A DNA stretch of 64,000 nucleotides from Mucilaginibacter sabulilitoris (GCF_034262375.1 NZ_CP139558.1:3162001-3226000); one strand, 5' to 3'. Positions 25,723 through 33,299 are shown, counted from the stretch's first letter. Numbers and translations are program-made. Notes: generated from the letters alone by a model not told the origin.

Positions 25723-26862
25723 ATGAAAGCATTTTACGGAGATTTGAAATTAGGTATCCTGGGCGGCGGTCAGTTAGGTCGTATGCTGATACAACAGGCT
25801 ATAAACTATAACGTTACAGTAAAAATTCTTGACCCCGACCGCGAGGCGCCTTGCCGCAAACTATGCGATGAGTTTACTGTGGGCTCACTGGGCGATTATG
25901 AAACCGTTTACAATTTTGGTAAAAATGTCGACCTACTTACCATTGAAATTGAGAAGGTAAATGTTGATGCGCTTGAGCAACTGGAGAAGGAGGGGGTGCT
26001 GGTATATCCACAATCGCGCATTATCAGGCTGATACAGGATAAAGGACTTCAGAAGCAATTTTTTAAGGAAAACGATATCCCTACTGCCGATTTCCAGATC
26101 ATATCATCACCGCAGCAATTGCAGCAAAGCTATATTCCGTTCCCTTATATTCAAAAACTGCGTAAAGACGGTTATGATGGCAAAGGGGTTTACAAGGTAG
26201 CCGACGAAAGTTATCTGCCCGGCGCGTTTAAAGAACCCAGCCTGATTGAAAAATGGATAGATTTTGAAAAGGAAATAGCGGTAATTGTGGCCCGCAATGA
26301 AAAAGGCGATGTAAGCACATTCCCATTGGTGGAAATGGAGTTTAACCCGGAAGCCAACCTGGTTGAGTTTTTAATATCACCATCAACACTATCATTTGAA
26401 ATACAACAAAAAGCCGAGCAGATTGCCAAAAAAATAGCCGAAAGCCTCAAAATAGTTGGCTTGCTGGCGGTCGAAATGTTTTTAGATAAACATGGCAAAA
26501 TACTGGTTAATGAACTTGCCCCACGTCCGCACAACAGCGGGCACCAAACCATTGAAGGTAATGTGGTTTCGCAGTTTGAACAGCATTTAAGGGCTATATT
26601 TAATCAGCCCTTAGGCGATACAGCCTGCCTCAACAACGCCATTATGGTAAATGTTTTAGGCGAGGCTGGTTATGAAGGCCCGGCCATTTACCAGGGTATT
26701 GAAAAAGTATTGAATGTGCCGGGAGTATATGTGCATTTATATGGGAAAGCCCTTACTAAGCCGTTCCGCAAAATGGGCCATGTTACTATTGTAGATGTTG
26801 ACAGGGAAAAAGCCATTGAAAAGGCTCGGTTTGTGCAGAAAACACTAAAGGTGATTAGTTGA
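25723..26862 (+). CDS. purK: N5-carboxyaminoimidazole ribonucleotide synthase
   Basis: 379 residues, ATP-grasp enzyme of purine biosynthesis that makes N5-CAIR from AIR, bicarbonate and ATP. The N-terminal ILGGGQLGRMLIQQA, the ATP-grasp block FPYIQKLRKDGYDGKGVY, the metal-site VEMFLDKHGKILVNELAPR and PHNSGHQTIEG are all characteristic. A TAAACTTG box lies at 25705-25712, about ten bases before the ATG. The partner gene purE follows 278 bases downstream on the same strand; two palindromic repeats have accumulated in the gap that would normally be short. Confidence 0.96.
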   Translation: MKAFYGDLKLGILGGGQLGRMLIQQAINYNVTVKILDPDREAPCRKLCDEFTVGSLGDYETVYNFGKNVDLLTIEIEKVNVDALEQLEKEGVLVYPQSRIIRLIQDKGLQKQFFKENDIPTADFQIISSPQQLQQSYIPFPYIQKLRKDGYDGKGVYKVADESYLPGAFKEPSLIEKWIDFEKEIAVIVARNEKGDVSTFPLVEMEFNPEANLVEFLISPSTLSFEIQQKAEQIAKKIAESLKIVGLLAVEMFLDKHGKILVNELAPRPHNSGHQTIEGNVVSQFEQHLRAIFNQPLGDTACLNNAIMVNVLGEAGYEGPAIYQGIEKVLNVPGVYVHLYGKALTKPFRKMGHVTIVDVDREKAIEKARFVQKTLKVIS

Positions 26863-26874
26863 TTGGGAAGTGGC

Positions 26875-26950
26875 GTGTCACCCTAAGCTTGTCGAAGGAT
26901 CGCGCGAAGAGGCCCGCCCACAATGCTTCGACAAGCTCAGCATGATAGCC
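26875..26950. repeat. Palindromic intergenic repeat, AGCTTGTCGAAG family, copy 2
   Basis: It starts GTGTCACCCTAAGCTTGTCG and ends CTTCGACAAGCTCAGCATGA. The centre CGCGCGAAGAGGCCCGCCCA corresponds to the copy at 10722-10804. It lies between purK and purE. Confidence 0.8.
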
Positions 26951-26984
26951 TTTTGATTGATATCGAATAACAAAGTTAAAACAG

Positions 26985-27090
26985 CATGTCAATGCGAGGT
27001 ACGAAGCAATCCCCACGATGACATTCAATAGGCATAGATATCAATAATTGTCTTGAGGAAGGAGATTGCTTCGTACCTCGAAATGACATA
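26985..27090. repeat. Palindromic intergenic repeat, GTCATTGCGAG family, copy 2
   Basis: The left arm CATGTCAATGCGAGGTACGA (26985 on, continuing AGCAATCC) pairs with the right arm AGATTGCTTCGTACCTCG (27063 on, continuing AAATGACATA). The arms are separated by about 50 unpaired bases. A further partial unit (CCTCGCAGTAATGACG) trails to 27121. It shares its ends with the repeat at 12190-12288. Confidence 0.8.
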
Positions 27091-27140
27091 GTTGAGATAA
27101 TAATCCTCGCAGTAATGACGATTTTAAATAAAATAAAAAA

Positions 27141-27632
27141 ATGAGCCAGCCAAAAGTAGCCATAATAATGGGCAGCAAATCGGACCTGAACGTGATGCAG
27201 GATGCTGCTGACGTGTTAAAAGAATTAGGTGTGGAGTATGAGATCACAGTGGTATCGGCACACCGCACACCCGATCGTATGTTTAGCTATGCACGTGCCG
27301 CTGCCGATCGTGGTATTAAGGTAATTATAGCCGGTGCAGGCGGTGCAGCGCATTTGCCGGGCATGGTGGCTTCGCTAACCCATTTGCCGGTGATAGGGGT
27401 GCCGGTAAAGTCAAGCAATTCTATTGATGGCTGGGATTCTATCCTTTCTATATTGCAAATGCCAAATGGTATCCCGGTTGCTACCGTGGCTCTAAATGCC
27501 GCTAAAAACGCGGGTATATTGGCCGCTCAGATACTATCCACTGCGGATGAATACCTGGTTCAAAACCTTATCAACTTTAAAGAAGACCTTAAAAAGAAGG
27601 TAGAGGACTCTGCAAAGGAAATGGAGGGGTAG
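27141..27632 (+). CDS. purE: N5-CAIR mutase
   Basis: 163 residues, class I PurE that moves the carboxylate of N5-CAIR to give CAIR in purine synthesis. Characteristic motifs: [15 protein letters not shown] at the phosphate site, [11 protein letters not shown], and [18 protein letters not shown] with the PVIGVPV strand. Length is standard. It works with PurK, encoded upstream, but is separated from it by a repeat-filled gap, so co-transcription depends on reading through two hairpin-prone repeats. Confidence 0.96.
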   Translation: MSQPKVAIIMGSKSDLNVMQDAADVLKELGVEYEITVVSAHRTPDRMFSYARAAADRGIKVIIAGAGGAAHLPGMVASLTHLPVIGVPVKSSNSIDGWDSILSILQMPNGIPVATVALNAAKNAGILAAQILSTADEYLVQNLINFKEDLKKKVEDSAKEMEG

Positions 27633-27637
27633 TAAAT

Positions 27638-27722
27638 GTTTTAGGTTATACGTGTTACGTTGTACGTTTTTATAGCTCTGTTCTTTTGAACGTACAACGT
27701 AATACGTCCTACGTAAAACCTC
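27638..27722. repeat. Palindromic repeat rich in ACGT words
   Basis: AGGTTATACGTGTTACGTTG (27643 on) is mirrored by CGTACAACGTAATACGTCCT and GTAAAACCT on the right, around TATAGCTCTGTTC. It lies between the convergent purE and YqgE genes, 5 bases after the purE stop, and may double as a terminator although it has no long T tract. Confidence 0.7.
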
Positions 27723-27736
27723 ATCAAATTGCTAAC

Positions 27737-28300
27737 TTAATTCAACGCCGGATTCTCCGGGAAATTGGCAATGTGGGCATAGCGCTGGCCGAGACCTATC
27801 ACTACTTCTCGCCATAGGTTTTGTTCGTCGCCGCTGAATAATGTTTCGGCTTTAAAGTTATCGGCAACAATCCAGCTGTCTTGTTGTATTTCTTCGTCGA
27901 GTTGCTGGGGAGTCCATCCGGAGTAACCAGCAAAAAATTTTATTTCGTTTTCGGTTACCTGGTAGTTAGATACCAGTTCCTTAGCCTGTTCAAAATCCCC
28001 GCCCCAAAATATGCCATGGGTAATTTCAATACCGCCCTCTATTTTATCGGGGCAGCAGTGTATAAAGTGCAGCGTGTTTTTAGCCACTGGTCCGCCATCG
28101 TAAACCGGCATCTCGGAGTAGGATACATCAGGCAGTACATCGCCCAGCATAAATTCACTGTGGTGGTTTAATATAAAACCCATAGCACCCTCGGCAGAAT
28201 ACTCCGTTAGTATGATAACCGATCTTTTAAAGTTCGGATCCATCATAAAAGGTTCCGAAATGAGTAAACGCCCCGCGGCAGCCGAAATTTGACTAAGCAT
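27737..28300 (-). CDS. YqgE/AlgH family protein
   Basis: 187 residues from ATG 28300 (MLSQISAAAGRLLISEP). The longer frame would add a hydrophobic tail absent from the family. Characteristic blocks are AGRLLISEPFM, NFKRSVIILTEYSAEGAMGF, the VYDGGPVAKNTLHFIH motif and FFAGYSGWTPQQLDEEI. The structure is a single compact alpha/beta domain; the function is not established despite wide conservation. Monocistronic, convergent with purE and divergent from pdxH. Confidence 0.9.
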   Translation of the reverse strand: MLSQISAAAGRLLISEPFMMDPNFKRSVIILTEYSAEGAMGFILNHHSEFMLGDVLPDVSYSEMPVYDGGPVAKNTLHFIHCCPDKIEGGIEITHGIFWGGDFEQAKELVSNYQVTENEIKFFAGYSGWTPQQLDEEIQQDSWIVADNFKAETLFSGDEQNLWREVVIGLGQRYAHIANFPENPALN

Positions 28301-28393
28301 AAGGTCAGTATTTAAATAGTGTAACAAGCATAGTAAAAATATGTTCAATTATTAAATTGAAATATATACAATATGTACGGTTTAATTAATTTG

Positions 28394-28401
28394 TAAGTTT
28401 G
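28394..28401 (+). promoter_or_regulatory. Candidate -7 box (TAAGTTTG) for pdxH-nuoC
   Basis: A perfect TAnnTTTG ending six bases before the ATG at 28408, implying a leader of only a few nucleotides. Confidence 0.5.
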
Positions 28402-28407
28402 CATGAA

Positions 28408-29055
28408 ATGAATCAGCAGGAAATACAAGATTTAAGGCAGGATTATACTGCCGCTACGTTGTCCGAAAAAGACACTAAAGCAAGCCCGGTAAGCCAGTTC
28501 GAACAATGGTTTAACGAAGCTTTAGCCGCAAAATTGCACGAACCCAATGCCATGACGCTGGCTACGGCCACGCCAAACGGCAAGCCATCGGCCCGAATAG
28601 TGCTGTTAAAAGGCTTTAATGAGCATGGTTTTATATTCTATACCAACTACTTAAGCCGCAAGGGCAAGGAGATTACCAAAAATCCGCAGGGTGCCTTAAC
28701 TTTTTTTTGGGGAGAACTGGAACGCCAGGTACGTATTGAGGGCACTATTGAAAAACTGAGCAAGGAAGATTCTGAAAAATACTTCCACTCGCGCCCCAAA
28801 GGTAGCCAGATAGGAGCGGTGGTATCACCGCAGAGTCAGGAAATTGATGGTCGTGAAACACTGGAGAAAAAATGGAGCGAACTGGAAACCGAATACGAAG
28901 GTAAGGAAGTTCCGAAACCATCATTTTGGGGCGGCTATATCTTAAACCCTCAAATGGTTGAGTTTTGGCAGGGACGCTCAAGCCGCTTGCACGACCGCAT
29001 TTTGTATAAAAAAGTTGATAAAAAAAGCTGGAAGAAAGTACGTTTAGCGCCATGA
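28408..29055 (+). CDS. pdxH: Pyridoxamine/pyridoxine 5'-phosphate oxidase
   Basis: 215 residues from ATG 28408; the preceding TTG and an out-of-frame ATG are less suitable. This FMN enzyme makes pyridoxal 5'-phosphate. Family features are NAMTLATATPNGKPSARIV, the FMN-contact LLKGFNEHGFIFYTNYLSRK, LERQVRIEGTIEKLS, the SRPKGSQIGAVVSPQS segment and the C-terminal FWQGRSSRLHDRILY, whose Arg/His contact substrate. Its stop overlaps the nuoC start (ATGA), so PLP synthesis and a complex I subunit share a message, an unusual pairing. Confidence 0.95.
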   Translation: MNQQEIQDLRQDYTAATLSEKDTKASPVSQFEQWFNEALAAKLHEPNAMTLATATPNGKPSARIVLLKGFNEHGFIFYTNYLSRKGKEITKNPQGALTFFWGELERQVRIEGTIEKLSKEDSEKYFHSRPKGSQIGAVVSPQSQEIDGRETLEKKWSELETEYEGKEVPKPSFWGGYILNPQMVEFWQGRSSRLHDRILYKKVDKKSWKKVRLAP

Positions 29056-29549
29056 TGTTTAACGATATTAAGCTGTTACTCACCCAAAAATTTGGTGAAG
29101 CCGTAATTACTGGTGAAGAAAAAGACGGGCTGCAGTCCGCCCTGATCATCAACCCGGATGATATTGCGGCAGTATGCCTCGAGCTGCGCAATAACCCTGA
29201 AACCTATTTCGATTTCCTGTCGAGCCTGAGCGGGGTGCATTACAATGATGATACCAACCGCTACGGCGTGGTTTATCACCTGGCATCCATTCCGTACAAA
29301 ACACAGCTTACCCTTAAGGTGAGCAAACCGCATGATCGTGAAAGTAACGATTTGCCGGAATTTAAAAGTGTAACCAGCGTTTACCGTACTGCCGACTGGC
29401 ATGAACGTGAGGCCTATGACCTGCTGGGAATATTTTTTGAAGGCCACCCCGATCTGCGCCGTATCCTGTTACCTGATGATTGGGAAGGTTTCCCATTGCG
29501 CAAGGATTACAAGAACGCGGAGTATTATAAGGGTATTAAGATAGATTAG
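29052..29549 (+). CDS. nuoC: NADH-quinone oxidoreductase subunit C
   Basis: 165 residues, the 30-kDa-type peripheral-arm subunit of complex I. The family signature is seen as DWHEREAYDLLGIFFEGHPD followed by RRILLPDDWEGFPLRKDY; the upstream half holds YFDFLSSLSGVHY. It is a separate protein, not fused to NuoD. Two adjacent ATGs (29052, 29055) are possible; the first overlaps the pdxH stop by four bases. It is about 11 kb from nuoAB and 17 kb from nuoD. The stop codon is followed directly by a palindromic repeat. Confidence 0.95.
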   Translation: MMFNDIKLLLTQKFGEAVITGEEKDGLQSALIINPDDIAAVCLELRNNPETYFDFLSSLSGVHYNDDTNRYGVVYHLASIPYKTQLTLKVSKPHDRESNDLPEFKSVTSVYRTADWHEREAYDLLGIFFEGHPDLRRILLPDDWEGFPLRKDYKNAEYYKGIKID

Positions 29550-29640
29550 AGCCCCCTAACCCCCTAAAGGGGGAACCAAAGTATAGATGATTTTAATTAT
29601 CCTAATCAAAAGCTCCCCCTTTAGGGGGCTGGGGGGCTCT
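29549..29640. repeat. CCCCCTAAAGGGGG palindromic repeat
   Basis: The left arm AGCCCCCTAACCCCCTAAAG (29550 on, then GGGGAA) is mirrored by AGCTCCCCCTTTAGGGGGCT and GGGGGGCTC on the right, with about 35 A/T bases between. It separates the convergent nuoC and glycine-rich genes and overlaps the last codons and stop of the latter. Repeats of this type are frequent in Bacteroidota intergenic DNA. Confidence 0.8.
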
Positions 29641-30313
29641 TAGTCACTTTCTCATTAAAATAAGCTATCAGTTTTTCAATGTTTTTCAGGCTGTATTGGT
29701 GGGCGTGTATCTTTTCAACCACGTCGGGTTCATCGCCCATAATGTCGGTCATGATATCTTCAAAATTTTCATTCGTAAGTTGCTTCATTTCGGCCGTATT
29801 CACGCCATAATAATAAACGGTTTTTCCGCCGCCGTTGCGACCGCGACCGCCGCCTAAGGATATGCCTACGCCGCCACCGAAACCGCCGCCGTAGCCCCCG
29901 CTGCCATAACCAACCCCAACACCCGGCGAAATGCCAAAGCCACTGCCACCACCGCCTTTGCCTCCCTGGGCTACATATAGTTTGGTGGGTTCGTCCAGTG
30001 CCACTTTTACAAAGTCGGTTTCTTCTTTGCCCCATGATTCATTCTGAGGAGCATGTGCGACCACAAAGCTGTCTTTCCCGGCAACAAATGAGCGCAAATC
30101 GCTGGCGCTTAACTTATATGGATTTGTTTTTTTGTTCTCTTTAAATTCAATAAATCCTTCGTCTTTTATTGGCCCTTTTCCTGACGGGTTAACTCTTATT
30201 AAGCCGGTTTCGCGGTTACCCTTAACATCGGTAAAATTACCCGGCTGCCATTTCTGGGCCTGGACCGATGTACAGCGCAGCATAACTAATATGATAATTG
30301 CAATTGAACGCAT
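29621..30313 (-). CDS. Secreted protein with glycine-rich insert
   Basis: 230 residues: signal peptide (MRSIAIIILVMLRCTSVQA), a beta-rich domain (PGNFTDVKGNRETGLIRVNP, FIEFKENKKTNPYKLSASDL), then from about 127 to 172 a very Gly-rich stretch of GGYGGGFGG-type words. A charged C-terminal segment (FEDIMTDIMGDEPDVVEKI, LIAYFNEKVTK) follows. The family is unknown; the Gly-rich part is probably a flexible or amyloid-like linker. Oddly, the final residues SPPAP and the stop are encoded by the palindromic repeat at 29549-29640, so the original end of the gene was probably replaced or extended by repeat insertion. Confidence 0.65.
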   Translation of the reverse strand: MRSIAIIILVMLRCTSVQAQKWQPGNFTDVKGNRETGLIRVNPSGKGPIKDEGFIEFKENKKTNPYKLSASDLRSFVAGKDSFVVAHAPQNESWGKEETDFVKVALDEPTKLYVAQGGKGGGGSGFGISPGVGVGYGSGGYGGGFGGGVGISLGGGRGRNGGGKTVYYYGVNTAEMKQLTNENFEDIMTDIMGDEPDVVEKIHAHQYSLKNIEKLIAYFNEKVTKSPPAP

Positions 30314-30484
30314 AATGTTTAAAATACAATAAACGAAAATTTTGAATATTTAATATTACTAACGCATACTTGTTACAAGTATGATGATCTGAAACCGGTA
30401 ACGCATAAAATACATAACAATAGTAACAAAATTGTACGCATAAGATTTAGATTTGAACATCTAAAATAGGAATTTATAATTACC

Positions 30485-31501
30485 ATGCAATTAACTGTCG
30501 ATTTACGCAGCGATACCGTAACCAAACCCACACCGGGAATGCTGGAGGCCATGTGGAGCGCCAAAGTTGGAGACGATGTTTTAGGAGAAGATGAAACCGT
30601 TAACGAACTGGAACAGAAGGCTGCCGCTATTTTTGGAATGGAGGCAGGGTTGTTCTGTCCGTCGGGCACCATGACCAATCAGATAGCTATTAAATGTTTT
30701 ACCCAGCCTCTTGACGAACTCATTGCAGATCAAACCGCACATGTTTACCGTTACGAGGGCGGGGGTATTGCTTTTAATTCGGCGGTATCAACGCGCTTGC
30801 TTGAAGGTTATCGGGGTATTATTACCGCCGAAATGATTGAACCGGAAATAAATGCCGAGAACATCCACTATCCGCACACCAGCCTGGTGGTGCTCGAAAA
30901 TACGGTAAATAAAGGCGGGGGTAGTTGCTATACCCTGAGGGACATCGAACCTATTGCTGCACTATGTAAAAAGCGTGGACTAAAGCTGCATTTAGACGGT
31001 GCACGCATATTTAACGCCCTGACCTATACCGGCGATAAGGCAGTTGACTATGGTAAATATTTTAACGGTATATCTGTTTGTTTATCAAAAGGTTTGGGTG
31101 CACCTGTGGGGTCGATTTTACTGGCTGATGCCGAAACTATAAAATATGCGCGCCGTATTCGTAAAGTAATGGGTGGAGGATGGCGCCAAGCCGGTTTTTT
31201 GGCCGCGGCTGGTATATACGCCTTAGACCATCATGTAGAACGCCTGAAAATTGACCACGCGCACGCCCGCATTTTAGGCGAAGAGCTGGGTAAACTGCCA
31301 TGGGTAAGCAATGTAATGTCGGTAGAAACCAATATTGTACTGTTTGATACGGTTGAGCCAGCCAGCGCTGTACTAAATAAACTGGCCGCGCATGGCATTA
31401 AAGCCGGCGACACTGCCAAACATCGCATCCGTTTTGTAACCCACCTTGATGTTCATGCCGAGCAGATAGAATACCTGGTGAAGGTGCTTAAAGAAATGTG
31501 A
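30485..31501 (+). CDS. ltaE: Low-specificity threonine aldolase
   Basis: 338 residues, fold type I PLP enzyme that cleaves L-threonine or L-allo-threonine to glycine and acetaldehyde. The start is DLRSDTVTKPTPGM, followed by GDDVLGEDETVNELE. The PLP lysine lies in SVCLSKGLGAPVGS, and the KVMGGGWRQAGFLAAAG region is typical. A TAGATTTG box at 30448-30455 gives a normal leader of about 25 bases. Three ACGCATA words (30362, 30401, 30436) precede it at unequal spacing. Its natural terminator, overlapping the stop, has been split by IS copy 2. Confidence 0.93.
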   Translation: MQLTVDLRSDTVTKPTPGMLEAMWSAKVGDDVLGEDETVNELEQKAAAIFGMEAGLFCPSGTMTNQIAIKCFTQPLDELIADQTAHVYRYEGGGIAFNSAVSTRLLEGYRGIITAEMIEPEINAENIHYPHTSLVVLENTVNKGGGSCYTLRDIEPIAALCKKRGLKLHLDGARIFNALTYTGDKAVDYGKYFNGISVCLSKGLGAPVGSILLADAETIKYARRIRKVMGGGWRQAGFLAAAGIYALDHHVERLKIDHAHARILGEELGKLPWVSNVMSVETNIVLFDTVEPASAVLNKLAAHGIKAGDTAKHRIRFVTHLDVHAEQIEYLVKVLKEM

Positions 31502-31515
31502 AAACAAAGGCCCCG
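31501..31515 (+). terminator. Left arm of a terminator hairpin split by IS copy 2
   Basis: AAAACAAAGGCCCCG pairs with CGGGGCTTTTGTTTT at 33259-33273 over 14 of 15 positions, the remaining one being a possible G-U pair in RNA. Rejoined, it is a bidirectional terminator between the convergent genes ending at 31501 and 33300. Confidence 0.85.
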
Positions 31516-31517
31516 CG

Positions 31518-31525
31518 TTATTAAC
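31518..31525. repeat. 8-bp target-site duplication of IS copy 2, left
   Basis: TTATTAAC precedes the IS terminal GAGGGCACTG. The right copy at 33248-33255 reads TTATGAAC, one base different, so a single mutation has occurred since insertion. Confidence 0.85.
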
Positions 31526-31551
31526 GAGGGCACTGAAAAAGTCTATTAGAC

Positions 31552-31587
31552 AAACGGGGTAGAAAATTTAGTTTTTCTACCCCGTTT
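31552..31587 (+). terminator. IS-borne terminator between IS end and transposase
   Basis: AAACGGGGTAGAAAA (31552-31566) and TTTTCTACCCCGTTT (31573-31587) form a 15-bp perfect stem followed by a T-rich run. It should stop ltaE transcripts entering the element. The copy 1 stem has different bases at several paired positions yet still pairs. Confidence 0.8.
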
Positions 31588-31623
31588 TTTGTATTTTAAA
31601 GTGTCGAAAGAAAGACACTAAAG

Positions 31624-33075
31624 ATGCTTAACCAACAACAACAGATACAGTTTAGCGCGTTTTCAGGTCTTTATGACCTGATCGTTCCTAAAGACAATCT
31701 TCTTCGGAAGATCAATGACCTGGTAGATTTTACATTTATCTATGATGAACTGATCAGCAAATACAGCATTACTAACGGCCGGGCAGCAGAAAGCCCCGTG
31801 CGGATGTTCAAATATCTGTTGTTAAAAACGATCTATACGGTTTCAGATGTAGATGTTGTTGAGCGTTCGCAGTATGATATGTCGTTCAAATATTTCCTGG
31901 ATATGTCACCGGAAGAAGGAATGATCGATCCGAGTTCATTGACCAAGTTCAGAAAGCTGCGGCTAAAGGATAATGATCTGTTAAACCTGCTTATTGGTAA
32001 AACGGTGACCATAGCTATTGAAAAAGGGCTCATCCGCTCAAAATCCATTATTGTTGATGCTACCCATTCCCTGTCGAGATCCAACCCGTATTCAGCATTG
32101 GAAGTATTGCGGGAACGTTCAAAGTTACTCCGCAAAGCTGTTTATGCGATAGATGAAGATATGAAGGCAGGCATGCCCGAAAAGAACACAGCCGACGAAT
32201 TGGAAAAAGAACTGGCTTATTGCAGTGCATTGGAAAAGTATATTGAAGCCGATCAACCGTTATGCCAGATACCTGCGGTAAAAGAAAAACTGAATCTATT
32301 GAAAGAGACAGTAGCAGATACTCAGGAGCACTATATAGTATCTAAAGACAAGGATGCCAAAACCGGCCATAAATCAGCTGATAGTTCCTTCTTTGGTTAT
32401 AAGACGCATTTGGCGATGACGGAGGAACGGATTATTACCGCTGCGGTGGTCACTTCGGGAGAAAAAGGTGATGGTCCGGAGCTTCCCCAACTTTTGGAAA
32501 TCAGTCAAAAAAATGGTATCGAAGTCGAAGCAATCATTGGTGATACGGCTTATTCCGGGAAAGATAATCTTAAGATAGCAACTGAACAGGACATCAAGAT
32601 CGTAGCCAAACTTACACCGGCGATTTCTCAAGGAACCAGAAAAGAAGAAGACAAGTTTGATTATAACAAAGATGCAGGTATGTTCGTATGTCCGGCGGGA
32701 CATTTGGCTATCCGCAAAGCCAGGGAGGGGAAGAAAAATGTCGGAAAAAATCAATCTTACCTTTACTTTTTTGACGTTGAAAAATGTAAGATATGTCCAT
32801 TAAAAGACGGCTGTTACAAACCCGGGGCTAAGACCAAAACCTATTCAGTAACTATAAAGTCAACCACACATCAGGAGCAACAGGCTTTCCAGGAAACAGA
32901 ATACTTTAAAGAAAAGGCTAAAAACCGATATAAGATCGAAGCTAAAAACAGCGAGTTGAAAAATGTCCATGGGTATGATCGGGCAATAGCCTATGGAATC
33001 GAAAATATGCAGATGCAGGGTGCATTAGCGATCTTCACTGTCAACCTGAAAAGGATCATCAAATTGATCGGCTAA
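31624..33075 (+). CDS. IS1182-family transposase, copy 2
   Basis: A 483-residue intact enzyme with the motif set of copy 1: SIIVDATHS, AIIGDTAYSGKDN and RYKIEAKNSELKNVHGYDRA for the catalytic Asp/Asp/Glu, and the Cys cluster CKICPLKDGC. The first ~57 residues differ from copy 1 at several positions. Residues of about 58-250 differ by one residue (Met for Ile in SPEEGMIDPSS), and the last ~200 differ at roughly a quarter of positions by eye. Both copies lack frameshifts and so were probably both mobile recently. Confidence 0.93.
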   Translation: MLNQQQQIQFSAFSGLYDLIVPKDNLLRKINDLVDFTFIYDELISKYSITNGRAAESPVRMFKYLLLKTIYTVSDVDVVERSQYDMSFKYFLDMSPEEGMIDPSSLTKFRKLRLKDNDLLNLLIGKTVTIAIEKGLIRSKSIIVDATHSLSRSNPYSALEVLRERSKLLRKAVYAIDEDMKAGMPEKNTADELEKELAYCSALEKYIEADQPLCQIPAVKEKLNLLKETVADTQEHYIVSKDKDAKTGHKSADSSFFGYKTHLAMTEERIITAAVVTSGEKGDGPELPQLLEISQKNGIEVEAIIGDTAYSGKDNLKIATEQDIKIVAKLTPAISQGTRKEEDKFDYNKDAGMFVCPAGHLAIRKAREGKKNVGKNQSYLYFFDVEKCKICPLKDGCYKPGAKTKTYSVTIKSTTHQEQQAFQETEYFKEKAKNRYKIEAKNSELKNVHGYDRAIAYGIENMQMQGALAIFTVNLKRIIKLIG

Positions 33076-33169
33076 GCTACAGCCAAAACGGCTGGTTGGT
33101 CGCCCTCGCAACTCTGATAAGCCCGCTATCAACTATGACAAATAACCCACCAAAATGATTAAGCAAAAA

Positions 33170-33207
33170 AAGCGACCAAGTAAAAGTTGCCTTTCTCTTG
33201 ATCGCTT
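33170..33207 (+). terminator. IS-borne terminator, transposase 3' side (copy 2)
   Basis: AAGCGACCAAG (33170-33180) and CTTGATCGCTT (33197-33207) pair over 10 of 11 positions. On the minus strand it is preceded by a pyrimidine-rich stretch entering from the YceI side. Confidence 0.65.
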
Positions 33208-33247
33208 TATGTACTCAGTATTATTGAGCTACTTTTTCAGTGCCCTC

Positions 33248-33273
33248 TTATGAACACACGGGGCTTTTGTTTT
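33248..33273. terminator. Right target duplication and right terminator arm, IS copy 2
   Basis: TTATGAAC (33248-33255) is the right target duplication. CGGGGCTTTTGTTTT (33259-33273) is the right arm of the split terminator, with its T tract still following. Confidence 0.85.
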
Positions 33274-33299
33274 TTGAGTAACTGGATTTATAGCATTAT

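Larger units (their letters stand above)
31526..33247 (+). mobile_element. IS1182-family insertion sequence, copy 2 (1722 bp)
   Basis: The same architecture as copy 1 but inverted: 17-bp perfect terminal repeats (GAGGGCACTGAAAAAGT), one transposase gene on the plus strand, an inward-facing terminator inside each end (31552-31587 and 33170-33207) and a short palindrome GTCTATTAGAC (31541-31551). It again lies in the loop of a terminator between convergent genes. The two copies are almost identical over about 590 bp (31796-32384 versus 6530-7118) but diverged elsewhere. Confidence 0.93.

Noticed and set aside
30362..30442. Three ACGCATA words upstream of ltaE as part of the GGTG element family
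   Set aside because: They lack the GGTG part and have irregular spacing (39 and 35 bases).
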